Part shown: positions 13,503 to 17,245 of the stretch, in pieces
How the letters are laid out: every line of letters begins with the position of its first letter
Numbering within the stretch: the stretch's first letter is position 1
Translations under genes and position numbers: made by a program
Notes under the pieces: generated by a model
Databases searched by the model: none
Told to the model about the DNA's origin: nothing
Seen by the model: the letters and a program-made list of their open reading frames with translations, nothing else
Source: Zymogenus sp964542895
GTDB lineage: Bacteria; Desulfobacterota; Zymogenia; Zymogenales; Zymogenaceae
Assembly (NCBI GenBank): GCA_964542895.1
Contig: CAZIWT010000068.1
Span: forward strand, 1 to 17,245
Reading direction: 5' to 3'
DNA length: 17,245 bases

Positions 13503-14075
13503 TCATATCCCCACGCCCGGGCCGAAGAGGGCGCGAAAGCCCACCAGGAACATGTAGAAGTAGTGTTCCCCCAGCCCCCAGAAGAAGATAGTCGCCGTAA
13601 CACCCAGCCCGATCACGATCGAAGCCACCGTCCCGGGGGAAAACACCCTGACCTTCTCTCCGCCCTTTTTGAGCCTTCCTCTCATTACCGCCTCGCAGAT
13701 CCCCATCTGGAATATGGCGAAGAAGGTTATCCCCACAGCCAGGGGGCTCAAGAAATAGTAGAGGGACTCGAGGATGGTGTAGGTCGAGGTTATCCTCACG
13801 ATCTCCTTTACGATAAATATGAACGGGATCGATAGGGACGCCACGACCCGCTCCATAAGCGACGCCCCCCGCCTGAAGGATATGGGATAGATGTAAAGCG
13901 TCCCGAACCAGTGGGAGAGAAAGAGCGTCACGCCGGAGATCAGGGCCAGGGGCTTATGGATCCACGGTATTCCCGTCCGCCAGACGAGATTATAGACGAC
14001 AAACGAGACAGCCATGACGATAAAGACCGTCATCGCCGGAGCTATAGACCTCTTGTATCTGCTCATCTTTTCCAT
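13503..14075 (-). CDS. Five-span membrane protein paired with sulfatase 2, unrecognised family
   Basis: The 190-residue paralogue of the gene at 11272-11841 has the same five-span layout. It is more diverged from its copy than the sulfatases are from each other: beside the shared blocks (MAVSFVVY, WFGTLYIY, RGASLMERVVA, ESLYYFLS, QMGICEAVMR, YFYMFLVGFRALFGPG) most span residues differ. The loop before span 5 is strongly basic (RGRLKKGGEKVR), placing it in the cytoplasm. ATG at 14075 is preceded by GAGGGAG 8-9 bases upstream. The gene order and spacing to the sulfatase equal those of module 1, so the pair was duplicated as a unit. No clear promoter; palindromes lie at 14116-14132 and 14163-14190. 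Confidence 0.8.
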   Translation of the reverse strand: MEKMSRYKRSIAPAMTVFIVMAVSFVVYNLVWRTGIPWIHKPLALISGVTLFLSHWFGTLYIYPISFRRGASLMERVVASLSIPFIFIVKEIVRITSTYTILESLYYFLSPLAVGITFFAIFQMGICEAVMRGRLKKGGEKVRVFSPGTVASIVIGLGVTATIFFWGLGEHYFYMFLVGFRALFGPGVGI

Positions 14076-14115
14076 GTCAAACTCCCTCTTTAATTATTGG
14101 ATATTTTTTATATCA

Positions 14116-14132
14116 GGGCCTTAACAAGGCCC
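14116..14132. repeat. Hairpin in the leader of module 2
   Basis: GGGCCTT, loop AAC, AAGGCCC: a perfect 7-bp stem about 40 bases before the ATG at 14075. No T-run follows on either strand. It could be a leader structure or operator of module 2, or a poor terminator for the unit upstream. Confidence 0.5.
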
Positions 14133-14162
14133 GAATGTTGTCCTTAAGCGGATTTTACCTTT

Positions 14163-14190
14163 TCAATATCGACGATATCGATAATATTGA
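14163..14190. promoter_or_regulatory. AT-rich imperfect palindrome, candidate operator of module 2
   Basis: The arms TCAATATCGA (14163-14172) and TCGATAATATTGA (14178-14190) are inverted copies apart from three extra bases in the second, around CGATATCG. It lies about 90-115 bases before the ATG at 14075. The length and symmetry suit a dimeric repressor or activator, but no regulator gene is in the window. Confidence 0.35.
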
Positions 14191-14378
14191 TAACTGATCC
14201 GCGAGAGAGCCGATGAAATCAACTCGAAAAACCACCACAGACAAAACCGGGAGGGCGCCCCCTCAAAATTGCAGATCGCACACCCTACCTGTAAACCAAA
14301 AACCCCCACTATCACAATTCACATGGCCAATCTTCCTCACCGATCCACTGCGATAATCAACGGGTCGTCAACATGTCG

Positions 14379-14488
14379 GCCACCCCCCCTTCAGACCACC
14401 CACCGCCTTACAATACGGATTTTGCCCACCCCCCCAATCTTAGTACTTAAACCACCCACCGAAAAAACACATTTTGCCCGACCCCCCG
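14379..14488 (-). repeat. G-rich degenerate tandem repeat after the APS kinase gene
   Basis: On the plus strand C-tracts alternate with a second C-rich box: CCACCCCCCC (14380-14389), ACCACCCACCG (14395-14405), ATTTTGCCCACCCCCCC (14419-14435), ACCACCCACCG (14451-14461), ATTTTGCCCGACCCCCC (14471-14487). The ATTTTGCCC boxes are 52 bases apart, the ACCACCCACCG boxes 56. On the minus (transcribed) strand these are G-tracts able to form G-quadruplexes. The block begins one base after the cysC stop codon. The remaining region 14191-14378 shows no gene. Confidence 0.55.
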
Positions 14489-15106
14489 CTATATATACCC
14501 GAGGTCCTCCAGCCGCTTTTTGATCTTCTCCTCGTCTTCCGTGCCGACGGCTGCTTTCAGCTTCTCGATGTCTACATACCCGAGCTCTATCATCTTGTCC
14601 AGTACCTTTTTAGCACTTTCCTCCGGGGTCTCCGAGTCGGTATTGATTGTCACCTCCGGGTTCTCCGGCTCCTCGTAGGGGTCCGAGACCCCGGTGAAAT
14701 TCTCTATCTCGCCCGCCAGCGCCTTCTTGTAGAGACCCTTTACGTCCCGGTCGATCAATACCTCGAGGGGGCACTTGCAAAATATCTCGATGAAATCGCC
14801 GATCTCCCTCCTGTTGTAGTCCCTTACCTCCCTGTAGGGGGATATAGCGGCGGCGATGGCTATCACTCCGTTTCTCGTCAACAGATTGCAGACAAATCCT
14901 ATACGCTTGATATTGAGATCCCTGTCTTCCTTGGAGAATCCGAGCCCCTTGCTCAAATTCGTCCTCACGATGTCCCCGTCCAGGACCTCAACCTTGTAGC
15001 CGGCGTCCCTCAAGAAGACCTCGACGATCTCACTGACCGTGCTCTTTCCGCTGCCGGACATCCCGGTAAACCAGAGGGTTACCCCCCTTTCATCCTTTTT
15101 TCCCAC
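14489..15106 (-). CDS. cysC: Adenylylsulfate (APS) kinase
   Basis: The 205-residue enzyme phosphorylates APS at the 3' position to give PAPS. Walker A GMSGSGKST at 15-23; the DGD of VLDGDIVRTNL at 43-45; FSKEDRDLNIKRIG, the APS-binding segment; Ser 89 in AAAISPYREVRD, equivalent to the Ser of the conserved ISPYR motif; EIFCKCPLEVLIDRDVKGLYKKA, the usual (V/I)(Y/F)(V/C)..PLE..  R D.KGLYkkA block; and FTGVSDPYEEPENPE, which is typical. The C-terminal tail from about 175 (VDIEKLKAAVGTEDEEKIKK) is longer than in the shortest members. Start is a GTG at 15106 with GGAGG 5-6 bases upstream. It follows the phosphohydrolase gene by 68 bases and ATP sulfurylase before it, the standard pair for PAPS supply. 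Confidence 0.92.
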   Translation of the reverse strand: MGKKDERGVTLWFTGMSGSGKSTVSEIVEVFLRDAGYKVEVLDGDIVRTNLSKGLGFSKEDRDLNIKRIGFVCNLLTRNGVIAIAAAISPYREVRDYNRREIGDFIEIFCKCPLEVLIDRDVKGLYKKALAGEIENFTGVSDPYEEPENPEVTINTDSETPEESAKKVLDKMIELGYVDIEKLKAAVGTEDEEKIKKRLEDLGYI

Positions 15107-15174
15107 TTAAACCTCCATCTATCCTTTAATTCCCTAAACAGTATAGAGATAACTCTCCACAACATTACAAAAGC

Positions 15175-16548
15175 CTACTTAATTACCTTCCCCTCTATAT
15201 CGTCCGGGAGGTCGATCCCGAAGAGGGACAACACCGTGGGGGCCACATCGATTATGGAAATATCGTCCCGCACCCCCCTCGCCTCCGCTCCGGACATGGC
15301 GAAAAACCCGTAGAAGGAGTGATTTGCGTCGTCCGGCCCCGTGTCGTTGTCGAAGGTGATGTGTCCGCCGACCCCCAAGGAACCCACCGAGCGGTATCTG
15401 AGATTGCCGAAGTAGACAAAGATGTCGGGCGGTATCCCGTTGACCTCTCTGTAGAGATCGCCTGGCCTGAAGCAGACGTTGCCGATGAGATCTCCCGACC
15501 CGTCCACCATGCTCGAGATCTCCTCTATGATCTCGTCTACGAAGGCGTCGTACTCTTCCGGATCGATAACGCCCTTAGGCTCCCTCCCCTTGACGTTGAC
15601 GAACACCCTGCAGTAGTATCCACCCTCGCCCCAGGCCTTCGTCTTCTCCCAGTCTATCTCTATCTTCCTTATCGGGGTAAGCTCCTTCGGGTAATTCTTG
15701 ACCGTCATGTAGCCCTTATCGATGAGCCACTCGTTTATCGCAACTCCCCCAATCATCGGCTGCCCCCCGTGGTCGCTCACCACGATGACCACGCTGTCAT
15801 CGGGAACGTTCGCCAAAAATCTCCCCACCCTCTCGTCCAGAAAAACGTAATACTCCTTCATGCTGCCTGTGAGCTCGTTTCCGACAACGTGCTTGGGATG
15901 GGTCTCGTCGAAGTACTTCCAGAATCCGTGGTGGAATCTGTCGGGGCCCATCTCCACCATCATGAAGAAATCCCAGTTCTTCTTGGTGACCAGATACTCC
16001 GCCATATCGAAATGCTGGTTTGAGAGGGCGTAGATGTCCCTCAAGAGCCGCTCCTTGTCATCGGTCCTGAACTCATCGACGTCGATGAGATATTCCCCGA
16101 AGACATCGGTGAGCTCTCCCTTAAGCGAGCTGGGGTAGGTATACTGGGCGCTCGTATCGGGCGTGAGCCACCCGCTTACCATCTGGCCGTTGACCCTGTT
16201 GGGCGGGTATGTCTGGGGGACCCCGAGGAGAACCACCTTCTTTCCAGAGTCGGAGAGTATGTCCCAGACCCTCTTTTTCTTGACGGTGCGGGAGGTGGCC
16301 AGCTGCAGGGCGTCGTACGAGTAATCCACCCTGTTTCTGAACCCGTAAAATCCCAAAGAGCCGGGAGAGTAGCCTGACATCATCGACGACCAGGCGGGAA
16401 TCGTTATGGGCGGGTCGGTGCTCCTGATCCTGCCGTGAATCCCCCCCTCCATAAGACGCTTAAAGTTCGGCAGGTCATCGATCCACCTTTCAACGAGGGT
16501 CGGCTCAAGACAATCAAGCCCGATTATGACCACCTTTTTATCTTCCAC
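15175..16548 (-). CDS. Alkaline-phosphatase-superfamily phosphohydrolase/phosphodiesterase (COG3379 type)
   Basis: The 457-residue protein has the AP-superfamily metal sites: D12 in IIGLDCLEPTLVERW, nucleophile T49 in DPPITIPAWSSMMSGYSPG, D203 and H207 in GPDRFHHGFWKY, D259-H260 in VIVVSDHGGQP, and a late His in GGHITFDNDTG. Segments such as VWDILSDSGKKVVLLGVPQTYPP fit the COG3379 'predicted phosphohydrolase/phosphomutase' group. No signal peptide, so it acts in the cytoplasm. Start is a GTG at 16548 that overlaps the ATP sulfurylase stop by 11 bases, so translation is coupled. Being between ATP sulfurylase and APS kinase suggests a nucleotide or sulfonucleotide substrate, for example removal of PAP, APS or pyrophosphate-type by-products; this is inference. 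Confidence 0.85.
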   Translation of the reverse strand: MEDKKVVIIGLDCLEPTLVERWIDDLPNFKRLMEGGIHGRIRSTDPPITIPAWSSMMSGYSPGSLGFYGFRNRVDYSYDALQLATSRTVKKKRVWDILSDSGKKVVLLGVPQTYPPNRVNGQMVSGWLTPDTSAQYTYPSSLKGELTDVFGEYLIDVDEFRTDDKERLLRDIYALSNQHFDMAEYLVTKKNWDFFMMVEMGPDRFHHGFWKYFDETHPKHVVGNELTGSMKEYYVFLDERVGRFLANVPDDSVVIVVSDHGGQPMIGGVAINEWLIDKGYMTVKNYPKELTPIRKIEIDWEKTKAWGEGGYYCRVFVNVKGREPKGVIDPEEYDAFVDEIIEEISSMVDGSGDLIGNVCFRPGDLYREVNGIPPDIFVYFGNLRYRSVGSLGVGGHITFDNDTGPDDANHSFYGFFAMSGAEARGVRDDISIIDVAPTVLSLFGIDLPDDIEGKVIK

Positions 16549-17245
16549 CCTTGAGCCCCCTGTAGTATTCGATCAGTATCTTTGAAACCTCCGGCCTGAT
16601 AAACCTCTCGTCCGGGACATCCCCCCTTCCAAGCATTCCCCTAAGCTCCGTCCCCGATATGGTTACGGGTTTCAGCCCCCTCTCGCTTTCTTCGGATACG
16701 AGGCTCACTCTTCCCAGCTCCTCGTAGTAGGCGGCAAATCCGATGTTCAGGTTGTTTATCAGAAGCTCCCCGTTGAGGTTCTTGAACTTCTCCTGGGCGT
16801 CGAAATCACCCCAGATGGGCGTTTTGTCATCGAAGGGGGCGTCCGCGTGCTTCCTGCCAATGATGATGTCGGAAAAGCCGTAGTTTTGCCTGTATATGGC
16901 GTGCATCACCGCCTCCTTCGGCCCGGCGTAAAACATCTTTATCTCAAGCCCAAGGAGCTCGAACTGGTCGTTCAGGTCGTAGCCCACCTTTTCCCATAGC
17001 GACTCGTCCTTGTCCCCCCTGCCCAGGAGCCTCTCGTCGTGGAGGACGCGGTAACACTCCATCCTGACCGCCGCGGGGACGTCGTCCGACTTGAGCTCCC
17101 CAAGGAGCGGGTTCAGGACGACGCCGGCGAAATGCCCTTTCCGGGTAAGCCTCTCGACAGCTATTACCATCGCGTACTCGTGGGCCCTGTGGAGGGGATT
17201 TCTCGTCTGAAAGGCGATTATCCTCTCCCACTTTTTCTCCCTGAA
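16538..17245 (-). CDS. sat: ATP sulfurylase (sulfate adenylyltransferase), 5' end missing
   Basis: The frame is open to the right edge; 235 C-terminal residues are visible, so about half of the enzyme lies outside. The visible part begins just before the active-site motif QTRNPLHRAHEY, which binds the phosphates of ATP. Then come LNPLLGELKSDDVPAAVRMECY, the GR.HAD loop (DIIIGRKHADAPF, counterpart of GRDHAG), and SGTELRGMLGRGDVPDERFIRPEV near the C-terminus, all characteristic. The enzyme makes APS and pyrophosphate from sulfate and ATP. The in-frame ATG at 17170 is internal. With the APS kinase two genes on, and no APS reductase in view, the route points to PAPS; a dissimilatory or assimilatory reduction role cannot be excluded because the upstream genes are not visible. 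Confidence 0.93.
   Translation of the reverse strand, partial: FREKKWERIIAFQTRNPLHRAHEYAMVIAVERLTRKGHFAGVVLNPLLGELKSDDVPAAVRMECYRVLHDERLLGRGDKDESLWEKVGYDLNDQFELLGLEIKMFYAGPKEAVMHAIYRQNYGFSDIIIGRKHADAPFDDKTPIWGDFDAQEKFKNLNGELLINNLNIGFAAYYEELGRVSLVSEESERGLKPVTISGTELRGMLGRGDVPDERFIRPEVSKILIEYYRGLKGGR

Noticed and set aside
14269..14523. 84-codon plus-strand open frame
   Set aside because: It is a product of the C-rich tandem array (Pro/Thr runs) and runs into the antisense of cysC.
16538..17170. ATG at 17170 as the start of a short ATP sulfurylase
   Set aside because: The essential QTRNPLHRAHE motif lies upstream of it in the same open frame, so the gene continues past the window edge.

Overview
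The window is bacterial chromosomal DNA: densely packed genes, strong Shine-Dalgarno sequences, intrinsic terminators, two twin-arginine signal sequences and one lipoprotein signal. Coding sequence is GC-rich, with many AGG (Arg) and ATA (Ile) codons, and the intergenic DNA is clearly AT-richer. Dispersed palindromes of the ATTCCC...GGGAAT type and the gene content would fit a Gram-negative anaerobe, for example a member of the former Deltaproteobacteria (Desulfobacterota) or a candidate phylum. No rRNA, tRNA or lineage marker is present, so this placement is only a guess.

Left part, 1-3200: the 3' part of an Ntn-hydrolase of the C45 acyltransferase type runs off the left edge and ends at a terminator. 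On the minus strand follow a decayed glycosyltransferase remnant and a previously uncalled 44-residue single-span membrane protein. Then comes a plus-strand DUF6125/ATC-hydrolase-like cysteine protein.

Middle part, 3200-9060, all plus strand: a GPH-type sugar:cation symporter, two YhhN/TMEM86 (lysoplasmalogenase-type) paralogues separated by a cluster of REP-like palindromes, a D-2-hydroxyacid dehydrogenase, a MaoC-type hydratase and a WG-repeat lipoprotein. A minus-strand gene of the SpoIIAA/STAS-like type follows. It has good start signals but is cut by one in-frame TAA, and it lies between two terminator hairpins with similar arms.

Right part, 9750-17245, all minus strand: this is the most coherent system. 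In transcription order it holds ATP sulfurylase (running off the right edge), an alkaline-phosphatase-superfamily phosphohydrolase (COG3379 type) whose start overlaps the sulfurylase stop, and APS kinase. Then come two successive copies of a two-gene module, each a five-span membrane protein of no family I recognise followed by a Tat-exported formylglycine-type sulfatase. Sulfate would be activated to PAPS in the cytoplasm by the first block, and sulfate esters would be hydrolysed outside the cytoplasmic membrane by the second. No sulfotransferase and no sulfatase-maturating enzyme is in the window. G-rich motifs recur directly after the stop codons of the APS kinase and of the second sulfatase.
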